A DNA stretch of 64,000 nt from Mucilaginibacter cryoferens (GTDB lineage: Bacteria > Bacteroidota > Bacteroidia > Sphingobacteriales > Sphingobacteriaceae). Below are positions 9,267 through 17,270 of this stretch, piece after piece. Numbering within the stretch: the first letter of the stretch is position 1; every line of letters begins with the position of its first letter. Location of the stretch: contig NZ_JACHCR010000003.1 in assembly GCF_014205845.1 (NCBI RefSeq), positions 310,001 through 374,000 on the forward strand, in the 5' to 3' direction. The notes beneath the pieces were generated by a model, which made no database searches, was not told the DNA's origin, and saw only the letters and a program-made list of their open reading frames with translations. The translations under genes were made by a program, and so were the position numbers.

Positions 9267-9620
9267 AAGCTTTAAATATTCGCTGTTGTGAGTTACGAAA
9301 ATAAATAATCCCGGCTGTATTAATATAGGTACCGATTAAAGTAATGGTTATAAAAAAAGAAAATATTCAGTTAAGAACAATTTCTTCAGTTACCCTTTAC
9401 CTTGCAGCTGGTGTTGCCGTCACGCCTCTTTATTACAAAAAAGCCACCATACTTTCATCTAAAGGCTTTTGACCTAAAGAATGGTCCCGACAGCTCCAAT
9501 TTCCAATAATTTTATCGAAAATTTACTGCTATCAATTGATCTAACGCCTCAATAGTTCAGATTTTTTAAAATGAAAACGAGAAGTATTTCAAACTAAAAT
9601 CAATTCTCGACTATCACGTT
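9267..9620. other. 354-base gap with a terminator hairpin and tRNA-end-like fragment
   Basis: The left part must carry the peroxidase promoter on the minus strand (a weak TATTTTCG box is near the gene). At 9438-9470 there is a minus-strand hairpin with AAAAGCC/GGCTTTT arms. At 9483-9491 the sequence GGTCCCGAC equals the 3' end of the tRNA-Arg gene 2.2 kb to the right, and the shared string ATCTAAAGGCTTTTG accompanies both. It may be a tRNA-end remnant left by an insertion or excision. No gene is seen. Confidence 0.45.
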
Positions 9621-10418
9621 TTAACTCCCGACATCCGTAGGGTTATACCCGAATTGCTTTTTAAAAGCAAAGGAGAAATGCGATAAATTTTCAAATCCTA
9701 CATCCATGTAAATCTCTACCGGTTTCCGCTTCTTTTCGAATATCTGGTAATGGGCTAATTCAAGCCTTTTTAGAGTCAACCATTTTCCCGGTGAGCATTT
9801 AAAGGCCTTTTGAAAATCTTTTTTATAGGTGGTGAGGCTTCTTCCCGTTAAATACCCAAATTTCTTAAGTGAAAGATTGAACATATAATTTTTCTCCATA
9901 AAATCCACCAGGTCTAACTTTCCCGGCTCTTCAAATTGTCCAAGCAAATGATCAACATTTGTATCAATGGCCCGCAATACACGAATAGCTTCTTCCATTT
10001 TAAAAACCGCCAAGCCGGCAGGTAAAGCATCGGTCAATTTAAAATAAGGCGTGAGTGAATTAAAAAGACTCTCAAGCAAGGGGTGGTCGTTCAGTATCAT
10101 TAGACAGGATGTGTGGATTATGGGACTGCTGACAGGATGAGCCGCGTAATATTGCCGCAGCACATTAGGTCGGAATACTACTGAAACGGAGATACAAGGT
10201 TTCCCATCCAAGGGCAGTTTACTCATCCGGCCCAACTGATTACGCGGAATAAGCAAAGTGTCACCTGCGAAGAATTGGAATATCTGGTCGGCGGCAGCGA
10301 TCCTGATCTCTCCCGAGATAATGCGTACCAGTGCGGGGTGCGGCAGCATAACCTCCCGGCTATAATGCCTTTCCTTTTTACAGGAAATAAACACCTCGGC
10401 GATATTGGCGGCTTCCAT
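9621..10418 (-). CDS. AraC-family transcriptional regulator
   Basis: A 265-residue regulator with a cupin-like N-terminal sensing half (about residues 1-140, including GEIRIAAADQIFQFFAGDTLLIPRNQ) and a C-terminal double helix-turn-helix. The second HTH, VEIYMDVGFENLSHFSFAFKKQFGYNPTD, matches the AraC signature. It lies 16 bases downstream of the SDR gene on the same strand and is probably co-transcribed with it. AraC proteins with an adjacent reductase often control that reductase; this is inference from position. Somewhat higher GC than its left neighbours suggests the pair may have arrived together. Confidence 0.85.
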   Translation of the reverse strand: MEAANIAEVFISCKKERHYSREVMLPHPALVRIISGEIRIAAADQIFQFFAGDTLLIPRNQLGRMSKLPLDGKPCISVSVVFRPNVLRQYYAAHPVSSPIIHTSCLMILNDHPLLESLFNSLTPYFKLTDALPAGLAVFKMEEAIRVLRAIDTNVDHLLGQFEEPGKLDLVDFMEKNYMFNLSLKKFGYLTGRSLTTYKKDFQKAFKCSPGKWLTLKRLELAHYQIFEKKRKPVEIYMDVGFENLSHFSFAFKKQFGYNPTDVGS

Positions 10419-10434
10419 AACTCAAAATTAACAA

Positions 10435-11481
10435 TTATTTATTGAGGAGATCCAAACGCACCAGACTCTCCGCCGTAGCGATGATCGCTTCTTCGGTTGA
10501 ACGTGGTTTCCACCCCAGTAAACGCACCGCTTTTTCGTTTGTAGTATTCATCAACTTGCCCAGCATTGGGATCAGCACTTTAACGGCAGGGTCGCGCCAG
10601 GCGGCAATACGCAGCAACCAATTAGGTAATTCTTTTACTTTAATATGCGCCGCAGCTGTATCCATTCTCCTTTTCAATACTTCGGCGACATCAACCAACC
10701 AAACACTTTTGCCGGCTGTAGCCAGGAACCTTTCCCCATTTGCCGCAGGATCGGTCATTGCTTTTAAATGCAGGTCGGCCACATCACGCACATCAACAAA
10801 AGAAGAATTGATCTTTGGGCTACCGGGTGCTTTATCCTGCATTAGTCTTTTAATGATCTGGATAGAATGCGAAAAGTCAGGACCTAATACCGGTCCCAAA
10901 ACCGCTACCGGGTTAATAGCCGCCAGTTCCAGCCCTTTACCTTCTTTGGCAATAAAATCCCATGCGGCGCGCTCCGCAAGTGTCTTTGATTTTTGGTAAG
11001 CCGGGGTTTTGTCATTTAGTACCGTCCAGTCAGTTTCCTTAAACGGTGCAGCTTGCTGAGGGTGGCCAAATCCGATAGCGCCGAACGCAGAGGTTAACAC
11101 GACCCGTTTTACGCCGGCATCCCTTGCAGTGCGTAATACCCGTAGCACACCTTCACGTGCCGGGATGATCATTTCATCTTCGTGCTTATAATCTTTTAAT
11201 GGTGTTGGGGAAGCAACATGCAATACGTAGGTACAACCGGCAAGCGCTGCTTTCCAATTTTCGTCTGAAGCCAGATCAGCCGCTATAAAGCTTAATTGCT
11301 CGCCCGCTTCTACGCCTCCCACTCTCAGCATCTCGCGCACTTCCGTTTCGCGATCTAGCGTACGAACGGTTGTCCGCACATGGTAACCCGCTTGCAATAA
11401 TTGTAAAATGCAGTGCACGGCAATAAAGCCTGAACCGCCGGTAACTAGTACTATTTTTTCCTGATTTGAATTTGTTGTCAT
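10435..11481 (-). CDS. extended SDR, dihydroflavonol-4-reductase-like NAD(P)-dependent reductase
   Basis: A 348-residue NAD-dependent epimerase/reductase-like protein. The nucleotide-binding motif VTGGSGFIAVHCI is at about residues 13-25 and the catalytic YxxxK in AYQKSKTLAE near 160. An upstream Ser/Thr in VVLTSAFGAIGF completes the triad. The pattern is closest to flavonoid, aldehyde or ketone reductases of the extended SDR class, so it more likely reduces a small carbonyl than makes a nucleotide sugar. It precedes the AraC gene on the minus strand. The natural substrate is unknown. Confidence 0.83.
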   Translation of the reverse strand: MTTNSNQEKIVLVTGGSGFIAVHCILQLLQAGYHVRTTVRTLDRETEVREMLRVGGVEAGEQLSFIAADLASDENWKAALAGCTYVLHVASPTPLKDYKHEDEMIIPAREGVLRVLRTARDAGVKRVVLTSAFGAIGFGHPQQAAPFKETDWTVLNDKTPAYQKSKTLAERAAWDFIAKEGKGLELAAINPVAVLGPVLGPDFSHSIQIIKRLMQDKAPGSPKINSSFVDVRDVADLHLKAMTDPAANGERFLATAGKSVWLVDVAEVLKRRMDTAAAHIKVKELPNWLLRIAAWRDPAVKVLIPMLGKLMNTTNEKAVRLLGWKPRSTEEAIIATAESLVRLDLLNK

Positions 11482-11597
11482 CTGTTTTTGAATTGATGCC
11501 TCAAAATTCCGTAATAAATTAACGATCAGGTTTGTTTAAAAGGCGCAATGTGCTTTGTTTAAAAGACGGAGTGATTAAAGGATATCCCCCTTAAAAC

Positions 11598-11629
11598 AAA
11601 AGCCTTCAGAACTCAATCTAAAGGCTTTT
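11598..11629 (-). terminator. terminator downstream of tRNA-Arg
   Basis: Arms AAAAGCCTT (11598-11606) and AAGGCTTTT (11621-11629) form a 9-bp hairpin. Read on the minus strand it is followed by GTTTTAAG, giving a T-rich tail. It lies about 60 bases past the tRNA 3' end. Confidence 0.7.
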
Positions 11630-11688
11630 GCTAATAACTTTTATTCAGTATAAAACTTTTGAATAAAATCCCCATATGGGTCATTTAG

Positions 11689-11760
11689 TGGTCCCGACGA
11701 GAATCGAACTCATATCTAGAGTTTAGGAAACTCCTATTCTATCCGTTGAACTACGGGACC
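11689..11760 (-). tRNA. tRNA-Arg(CCU)
   Basis: The minus strand folds as a full cloverleaf. The acceptor arm is GGTCCCG/CGGGACC with discriminator A and no encoded CCA. The D stem is GTTC/GAAT. The anticodon stem GGAGT/ACTCT carries the loop TTCCTAA with anticodon CCT. The T arm is ATGAG-TTCGATT-CTCGT. The sequence GGTCCCGAC at its 3' end recurs near 9483. Confidence 0.95.
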
Positions 11761-11872
11761 GGTTATTGCTGATAAAAGGCAGACCCTTTAATCAGCTTGC
11801 AAAGGTGCAAATTATACCTGAAAAATCACATGCCTTAACGCCAAATTTTTATCGGCCCAAAATCGCCTTTCA

Positions 11873-11905
11873 TTTGCACATCTAAAATCTGTAATCTGCA
11901 CATCT
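11873..11905. repeat. TGCACATCT/AGATGTGCA dispersed repeat, copy a
   Basis: Two TTGCACATCT/CTGCACATCT half-units separated by about ten bases touch the metG stop codon. Related copies are at 31970-32005, 32090-32120 and 39608-39640. Confidence 0.6.
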
Positions 11906-13976
11906 ACCTAATCACCGCGCCATTATGGAAATCATCCACAGGGGCTACAAATGTTAGTTTACCTTCGCTGTTTTCGGCCATCAATATCATTCCCTGCGAT
12001 ACTATCCCTTTGATCTCGCGCGGCTCCAGGTTTACCAGTATGCTTACCTTTTTACCAATAATAGCTTCCGGCTCATAATATTCGGCAATTCCCGATACTA
12101 CAGTACGCTCATCAATACCGGTATCTATGGTCAGCTTTAGCAGTTTTTTGGTTTTAGCTACCTTTTCTGCTGCAAGGATAGTTCCTGTGCGAATGTCCAT
12201 CGCCGCAAAGGTTTCAAAATTTACATTTTCTTTTCCGGGCTGCACATCAATAGTTTTTGCCGGTTCGGCGGCCTCCTTTTTATCCTGTAGTTTTTTAAGT
12301 TGAAACTCAATAGCTTCATCCTCTATCTTTTCAAATAACAACGCTGCGGGGTTTAACTGATGCCCGTTATGGAAAACTATCTCCTGATCATACGCGATAG
12401 CTTCGTTTGGCAAATTGAGCATACCGATGATTTTTTTAGCGGTGGCGGGCAAAAACGCCTGCGCCGCAGTGGCCAAATGACCAATTATAAGCAAACAATT
12501 GTGCAAAGCCTGCTTAGCATCCTCCGGGTTGGTTTTAATGCTCTTCCAAGGCTCCTTTTCGGTAAGATAGCGATTACCCAGGCGCGCAATATCCATCACC
12601 GCCTGCAAAGCCTGTCTGTAGCGATAGGCTTCCAGATTTTTTTCTATCTCATCGTAACAAATGCCTATCTCGGTGCTCAGGTATTCGTCGGTGAGTTCAA
12701 TTTTATTGGTGGCGCTTTCAACTTTGCCATCGTAAAATTTGTGCATCAGTATCATCACCCGGTTTACAAAGTTGCCCAGTATGGCAACCAGCTCATTATT
12801 GATGCGCGCCTGGTAATCTTTCCAGGTAAATTCGCTGTCGCTGGTCTCCGGTAAAATAGAGGTTAATACATATCGCAATTCATCCTGCTTACCCGGAAAC
12901 TCTTCCAGGTATTCGTGCAGCCAAACGGCATGGTTGCGCGAGGTTGAAAGCTTATCGCCTTCCAGGTTTAAAAACTCATTGGCAGGTACGTTCTGCGGTA
13001 AAACGTATTCGCCATGAGCGTGTAGTATAGAAGGGAAAATAATACAATGAAAAACGATATTATCCTTGCCAATAAAATGCAGCAGGCAAGCGTCATCCTG
13101 CTCATCGGCTTGTTTTTTCCAGTATAACTTCCAGTCTTTGTTGTTATCAATAGCCCATTGTTTGGTGGCAGATATATAGCCTATCGGCGCATCCATCCAA
13201 ACATATAGCTTTTTGCCCTTAGCTTCTTCTAATGGCACATCAATTCCCCAATCCAGATCGCGGGTCATAGAGCGGGGTTGCAGGCCCGATTTTAACCACG
13301 ATTTGCATTGCCCAAACACATTGGTTTTCCAGCTGCCCTCCTTGGTATCTATCCATTGCTCCAACCAGGGCTGGTATTTATCTAATGGCAGGTACCAGTG
13401 CTTGGTTGGTTTTAATATGGGCGTCTTACCGCTCAGGGTAGATACCGGGTTTATCAGATCTGTTGGGTTAAGCGATGTACCGCAACGCTCGCACTGATCG
13501 CCATAGGCGTTTTCGTTATGGCAATTGGGGCAGGTACCGGTAATGTATCTATCGGCTAAAAACTGGTTGTAGTCTTCATCATAATATTGCTCGCTGAATT
13601 TTTCTATAAACTCATCTTTCTCGTACAGGTTAAGGAAAAACTCCTGCGACAGATCGTGATGTATAGGCGACGATGTGCGGTGATAAATATCAAATGCTAT
13701 CCCAAACTCTTCAAAACTTTCTTTTATCTGGGTATGGTATTTATCGATGATAGCCTGTGGCGTAGTACCTTCTTTTTTTGCTTTAATGGTGATAGCCGCG
13801 CCATGCTCATCTGACCCGCAGATATAAACCACATCCTTTTTTTTGAGCCTTAAATAGCGCACAAAAATATCGGCAGGCAGGTAAGCGCCTGCAAGGTGAC
13901 CAATATGTAGCGGTCCGTTGGCATAAGGTAATGCCGATGTAACCGTATATCTTTTATATTTGTTGAGTTGTGACAT
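11904..13976 (-). CDS. metG: methionine--tRNA ligase
   Basis: A 690-residue class I aminoacyl-tRNA synthetase that charges tRNA-Met with methionine. The HIGH-type motif LHIGH is near residue 20, a zinc knuckle CPNCHNENAYGDQCERCG is in the connective region, and the KMSKS-type motif appears as KLSTS. An anticodon-binding helical domain follows, then a linker, and the last ~110 residues form an EMAP/Trbp111-like tRNA-binding OB fold (MDIRTGTILAAEKV). The two-domain length is usual for Bacteroidota. A TGCACATCT repeat abuts the stop codon, and the gene is divergent from the LD-carboxypeptidase gene. Confidence 0.97.
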   Translation of the reverse strand: MSQLNKYKRYTVTSALPYANGPLHIGHLAGAYLPADIFVRYLRLKKKDVVYICGSDEHGAAITIKAKKEGTTPQAIIDKYHTQIKESFEEFGIAFDIYHRTSSPIHHDLSQEFFLNLYEKDEFIEKFSEQYYDEDYNQFLADRYITGTCPNCHNENAYGDQCERCGTSLNPTDLINPVSTLSGKTPILKPTKHWYLPLDKYQPWLEQWIDTKEGSWKTNVFGQCKSWLKSGLQPRSMTRDLDWGIDVPLEEAKGKKLYVWMDAPIGYISATKQWAIDNNKDWKLYWKKQADEQDDACLLHFIGKDNIVFHCIIFPSILHAHGEYVLPQNVPANEFLNLEGDKLSTSRNHAVWLHEYLEEFPGKQDELRYVLTSILPETSDSEFTWKDYQARINNELVAILGNFVNRVMILMHKFYDGKVESATNKIELTDEYLSTEIGICYDEIEKNLEAYRYRQALQAVMDIARLGNRYLTEKEPWKSIKTNPEDAKQALHNCLLIIGHLATAAQAFLPATAKKIIGMLNLPNEAIAYDQEIVFHNGHQLNPAALLFEKIEDEAIEFQLKKLQDKKEAAEPAKTIDVQPGKENVNFETFAAMDIRTGTILAAEKVAKTKKLLKLTIDTGIDERTVVSGIAEYYEPEAIIGKKVSILVNLEPREIKGIVSQGMILMAENSEGKLTFVAPVDDFHNGAVIR

Positions 13977-14017
13977 TAAAAAGCGGCGTTATAAATAATT
14001 TGCAAAGATAGGTTTTT

Positions 14018-14128
14018 AGTCGGAAAGTCCGGCGGTTAGTAAAGGCCGAAAGACGGGAAGGCAGAACGTTTTAATATATGAATATGAGTGAATCTCTCGC
14101 TAATTCCGAACTTTCGGACTTTCCGACT
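14018..14128. repeat. 14-bp perfect inverted repeat across the LD-carboxypeptidase start
   Basis: AGTCGGAAAGTCCG (14018-14031) is the exact reverse complement of CGGACTTTCCGACT (14115-14128). The right arm lies inside the first codons of the gene. The (T)CGGACTTTCCGAC string looks like a dispersed repeat of this lineage; that is from memory and not tested here. Confidence 0.7.
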
Positions 14129-15040
14129 TCCAGCCTCTCGGACTCAAAAACTCCCCCCTACTTAAAAAAGGGTGATAAAATAGCCATAACCTGCCCGGCC
14201 AAAAAACTGCCCGGCCCGATGACGGATGGTATAGCGCTTTTACAATCGTGGGGCCTGGAAGTTATTTTAGGCGATACGGTAGCCGCATCATTCCACCAGT
14301 TTGCCGGCGACGATGACCTGAGGGCAAAGGATTTGCAGCGTTTTATTGACGACGACAGCATAAAGGCCATTATAGCTGCCCGGGGTGGCTATGGCACCAT
14401 CAGGATGATAGACAAAGTTGATTTTAGCCACTTTGCGATAACCCCTAAATGGCTTATCGGCTTTAGCGATATTACGGTATTGCATACACACCTGTTTGCC
14501 AACTATGGCGCACAAACCATACATGGGCAAATGCCCGTTAATATCCCGGATGCATCCGCCAGATCATTAGATACGTTACGCAAAGCACTGTTTGGCGAAC
14601 AACTTAGCTACCAGTTTGCCGCTCATGCTTTAAATAAGGCCGGTGAAGCCAGCGGAATACTCATCGGCGGTAATTTATCCCTTCTTATAGCCGTATCCGG
14701 CTCAGCCTCCGATATGGACTATAACGGCAAAATATTGTTTATTGAAGACGTTGGCGAATACCTGTACAGTATAGACCGCATGCTGCGTTGTTTAAACAGG
14801 GCCGGCAAACTCAAAAACCTGGCGGGCTTAATTGTAGGTGGCTTTAGCGATGCAAAAGATAACGATATCCCCTTTGGCCAAACAGTACCCGATATTATTA
14901 TGGATATTGTGCAGCACTATAATTACCCGGTATGCTTCGATTTCCCAGCCGGGCATATTCCCGATAATTGCAGTTTAATATTGGGAAAAAAAGTAACCTT
15001 AAGCGTGCAGGAGAGTGCGGCAAGCGTTACCTTCCTATAA
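14078..15040 (+). CDS. LD-carboxypeptidase (peptidase family S66)
   Basis: A 320-residue murein tetrapeptide carboxypeptidase, which removes the terminal D-Ala from recycled muropeptides between L and D centres. The conserved opening PPYLKKGDKIAITCPA begins only at residue 27. The nucleophile Ser is in LIGFSDITVLH, the catalytic Glu probably in LFIEDVGEYLYSIDRML and the His in FPAGHIPDN, as in the Ser-Glu-His triad of the family. Residues 1-26 come from sequence containing an inverted-repeat arm and are not conserved; the true start could be a non-ATG codon near 14150. There is no signal peptide, consistent with a cytoplasmic recycling role. Confidence 0.9.
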   Translation: MNMSESLANSELSDFPTSSLSDSKTPPYLKKGDKIAITCPAKKLPGPMTDGIALLQSWGLEVILGDTVAASFHQFAGDDDLRAKDLQRFIDDDSIKAIIAARGGYGTIRMIDKVDFSHFAITPKWLIGFSDITVLHTHLFANYGAQTIHGQMPVNIPDASARSLDTLRKALFGEQLSYQFAAHALNKAGEASGILIGGNLSLLIAVSGSASDMDYNGKILFIEDVGEYLYSIDRMLRCLNRAGKLKNLAGLIVGGFSDAKDNDIPFGQTVPDIIMDIVQHYNYPVCFDFPAGHIPDNCSLILGKKVTLSVQESAASVTFL

Positions 15041-15075
15041 ATCTATTATTTAAAACATTTACTAAACATCAATTT

Positions 15076-15483
15076 ATGGCATTATTGGGCAATTTAGGCA
15101 ACTACAAAAACTTTGGTTTATTAATTATCCGGGTAGGCCTGGGTATCATGTTTATATATCATGGCTATCCCAAATTGATGGGTGGCCCTGCGGGCTGGGA
15201 ACATTTAGGCGGATCTATGAAATACGTTGGCATTCACTTTTTACCAACTGTTTGGGGCCTGCTTGCTGCGGTTACCGAGCTTTTAGGTGGCTTTTTACTT
15301 ATTATAGGCCTTGCATTCAGGCCGGTTTGCATCTTGCTGGTAATTAATTTGATAATAGCCGCACTGGTGCACTTTAAAACCGGGGGAGGCATAGAGGAAG
15401 CTGCCCATGCCATTGAAGATGCCATCACCTTTGCCGGGCTTATTTTTATTGGGCCGGGCAGGTATAGTGTGGATAAAAAATAA
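15076..15483 (+). CDS. DoxX family membrane protein
   Basis: A 135-residue protein with four predicted membrane helices, starting at the ATG at 15076 (MALLGNLGNYKNFG). A longer in-frame opening inside the upstream gene is not credible. The motif RVGLGIMFIYHGYPKL and the second-half pattern LLGGFLLIIGLAFRP are typical of DoxX/SURF4-like proteins, which associate with thiosulfate or redox metabolism in some organisms but are functionally open in Bacteroidota. It follows the LD-carboxypeptidase by 35 bases and may be co-transcribed. Confidence 0.85.
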   Translation: MALLGNLGNYKNFGLLIIRVGLGIMFIYHGYPKLMGGPAGWEHLGGSMKYVGIHFLPTVWGLLAAVTELLGGFLLIIGLAFRPVCILLVINLIIAALVHFKTGGGIEEAAHAIEDAITFAGLIFIGPGRYSVDKK

Positions 15484-15530
15484 TTAATACACGTTGAAAA
15501 TACGGTGTTTTCACCTATTGCAGCCGCTAT

Positions 15531-15571
15531 AATAATGTATAATATTTACTAAATAAACATTATACATTATT
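15531..15571 (+). promoter_or_regulatory. 13-bp perfect inverted repeat ending at a start codon
   Basis: AATAATGTATAAT (15531-15543) pairs exactly with ATTATACATTATT (15559-15571), 15 bases apart, and the ATG of the lipoprotein gene begins at 15572. As RNA it would bury the ribosome entry region; as DNA it is an AT-rich operator-like dyad. Confidence 0.6.
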
Positions 15572-16429
15572 ATGAAAAAAAACCTGCTACTATTTGGCGC
15601 GCTTGCGCTCTTTTTCCATTTAACATCCTGTAAAAAAGACATTGGCAAACCTGCTGCCTCAACGTCAACAGAAACAGGAAGTAAGCTAAAGGTAAATACG
15701 TTGCCAGCTCCCGCTTACAATGACCTGGCGCTCATTCCCCGAAAACCAGGAGAAAACTTTGATACCTATCACGGCTATTTTCATGGGTCGAGCGTTTATG
15801 TGGTTGGTCCACCCGTTTACGATGTGTCAAAGTATCCAACACTGGTAAATGGCATACCGGCTTACGCCCAATCTATGTACGCCGATAACGGGGCATCGAT
15901 AGATTTTCAAAACACAGGCACAGATGGAAACGTTTTCCAGGTAACACAAACACAATTTGCTTATACAGATCGTTCTGCAATACAGAAAGACGAAGAAAGC
16001 TATTTTACCGCATTCAATTCCTGGGTGCAAACTGACCAAAGCACCGCTCCACCCACCATATTTACTTACGTAAAACCAGAATACAAATCAGCTACAGGTG
16101 CTGGTGTATCTATTTATACAGGTAAAATTATTTGTGTTACTTCAGGCGTGCATTTTGGGCTTGCGGAAATTAATTATCCATTGCCAGCTTCATCACCTAC
16201 CCCTCCCGCCACTACAACATTTCTTGGTGGGGTACTCGACCCTATAACCGGCCATATGTATCATGTATGGGGATTCAACGGGATAGTAAATAGAGTCCCC
16301 GATGCTCTTTCCATAAAAGGAACTTATACTCCAACAAGCAACCGATTTATATTCAATGTAAATATTACGATTGTAAAAAAAGATGGAACCTCGTTTGCTT
16401 TTGTAGGCACAACACTTGATCTTTCCTAA
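15572..16429 (+). CDS. lipoprotein of unknown function
   Basis: A 285-residue exported lipoprotein. The signal peptide ends in the lipobox LTSC (Cys20), followed by KKDIG. The mature protein is rich in Ser, Thr, Pro and aromatic residues and has no domain I recognise. The pattern suggests an all-beta surface or periplasmic protein. It is flanked by an inverted repeat touching its start and a hairpin terminator after its stop, so it looks like a single-gene transcription unit. Confidence 0.7.
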   Translation: MKKNLLLFGALALFFHLTSCKKDIGKPAASTSTETGSKLKVNTLPAPAYNDLALIPRKPGENFDTYHGYFHGSSVYVVGPPVYDVSKYPTLVNGIPAYAQSMYADNGASIDFQNTGTDGNVFQVTQTQFAYTDRSAIQKDEESYFTAFNSWVQTDQSTAPPTIFTYVKPEYKSATGAGVSIYTGKIICVTSGVHFGLAEINYPLPASSPTPPATTTFLGGVLDPITGHMYHVWGFNGIVNRVPDALSIKGTYTPTSNRFIFNVNITIVKKDGTSFAFVGTTLDLS

Positions 16430-16442
16430 ATTCACCATTTTA

Positions 16443-16488
16443 TACAACTTAATAGAGGTCTCTGCAACAGGGCCTTTATTAAGTTGTA
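16443..16488. terminator. bidirectional hairpin between convergent genes
   Basis: TACAACTTAA and TTAAGTTGTA pair perfectly (10 bp), with an inner AGGTC/GGCCT helix. It lies between the convergent stops at 16429 and 16507. Confidence 0.7.
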
Positions 16489-16506
16489 TTTGCAATAACT
16501 CATCCT

Positions 16507-17193
16507 CTAATTCAAAGCCTCACCCAAGCCCTTCAAAAAGTCCTCGTTAATATCATCGTCCTTATGTGCGTCAAAAAAAGCCTTCACTTTATCGGCATCG
16601 GCGCTAAATACCTGCTTTATGGCTTTGCTTTTTAGGGCTACCATTTGCAGCGAGGCTGTTTTAACGTTAAATACGTAGTAGCCGGGAGCATCTACATATT
16701 CATCATATTTATTGCCGCTGGATGTCATCCCGTCCGATTTAAAATTGGCCTTTTCAAACTTTGTTTTGGTGAATTTATAAACCTTGTAATTACTCCCTGC
16801 CGATAGCACCTGTACATAATGCGTAGCGTCAATGGCCGGTACATATTCGAACGTTAAGGCTTGGCCGGTGTTGTCATAAACGGTAAAGCCCTTAACCTGG
16901 TCTTTGCCCAACATAATGGCCGTTTGCTTATCCTGGGTTAACAATAGGCCGCCGTCTACCTTGTCGTAATTAAAGCTATAGCTATCGTTCTTTATAACGC
17001 CACCCTTGCCATCGGTTACAGATCCCTTTACCCAGGTGTCAAATAAATAGCGCGTGCCTTTAGTGCCCTCTTTGGTGCCTATACTATAATAAGTGCCGGC
17101 ACCGGGCGCTATATTTAAAGAGCCTCCTTGCGCCATTGCCAGCTGAGCCGCCGCAAGGCACAGTATAAATGATAAAATATATTGCTTTTTCAT
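16507..17193 (-). CDS. exported protein of unknown function, paralogue 1
   Basis: A 228-residue exported protein starting at MKKQYIL (17193); an ATG four codons upstream is less likely. A signal peptide ends at AMAQ. The mature part aligns closely with the C-terminal 210 residues of the neighbouring gene: shared TYYSIGTKEGTKGTRYL/TLYNISHKEDTKGSRYL, NYDKVDGGLLLTQDK, KSDGMTSSGNKYDEYVD and a C-terminal LKSKAIKQVF plus helical tail. It lacks the N-terminal regulatory-like domain of its paralogue. The function is unknown. The pair clearly arose by tandem duplication followed by loss or gain of one domain. Confidence 0.75.
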   Translation of the reverse strand: MKKQYILSFILCLAAAQLAMAQGGSLNIAPGAGTYYSIGTKEGTKGTRYLFDTWVKGSVTDGKGGVIKNDSYSFNYDKVDGGLLLTQDKQTAIMLGKDQVKGFTVYDNTGQALTFEYVPAIDATHYVQVLSAGSNYKVYKFTKTKFEKANFKSDGMTSSGNKYDEYVDAPGYYVFNVKTASLQMVALKSKAIKQVFSADADKVKAFFDAHKDDDINEDFLKGLGEALN

Positions 17194-17220
17194 AGGGTAT
17201 ATCAAACTGTTATCAATAAA

Positions 17221-17249
17221 AAAGACCGCCAGATTATCTAACGGTCTTT
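17221..17249 (-). terminator. hairpin between the tandem paralogues
   Basis: AAAGACCG and CGGTCTTT pair (8 bp) around a 13-base loop, 22 bases past the stop of the longer paralogue on the minus strand. Confidence 0.65.
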
Positions 17250-17270
17250 AACTAAAAATCTTATCCGATC

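Noticed and set aside
10442..10999. 185-codon plus-strand frame
   Set aside because: Antisense to the well-supported SDR gene; composition is Ser/Arg-rich shadow sequence.
12360..12854. 164-codon plus-strand frame
   Set aside because: Antisense to metG, whose reading frame is unambiguous.
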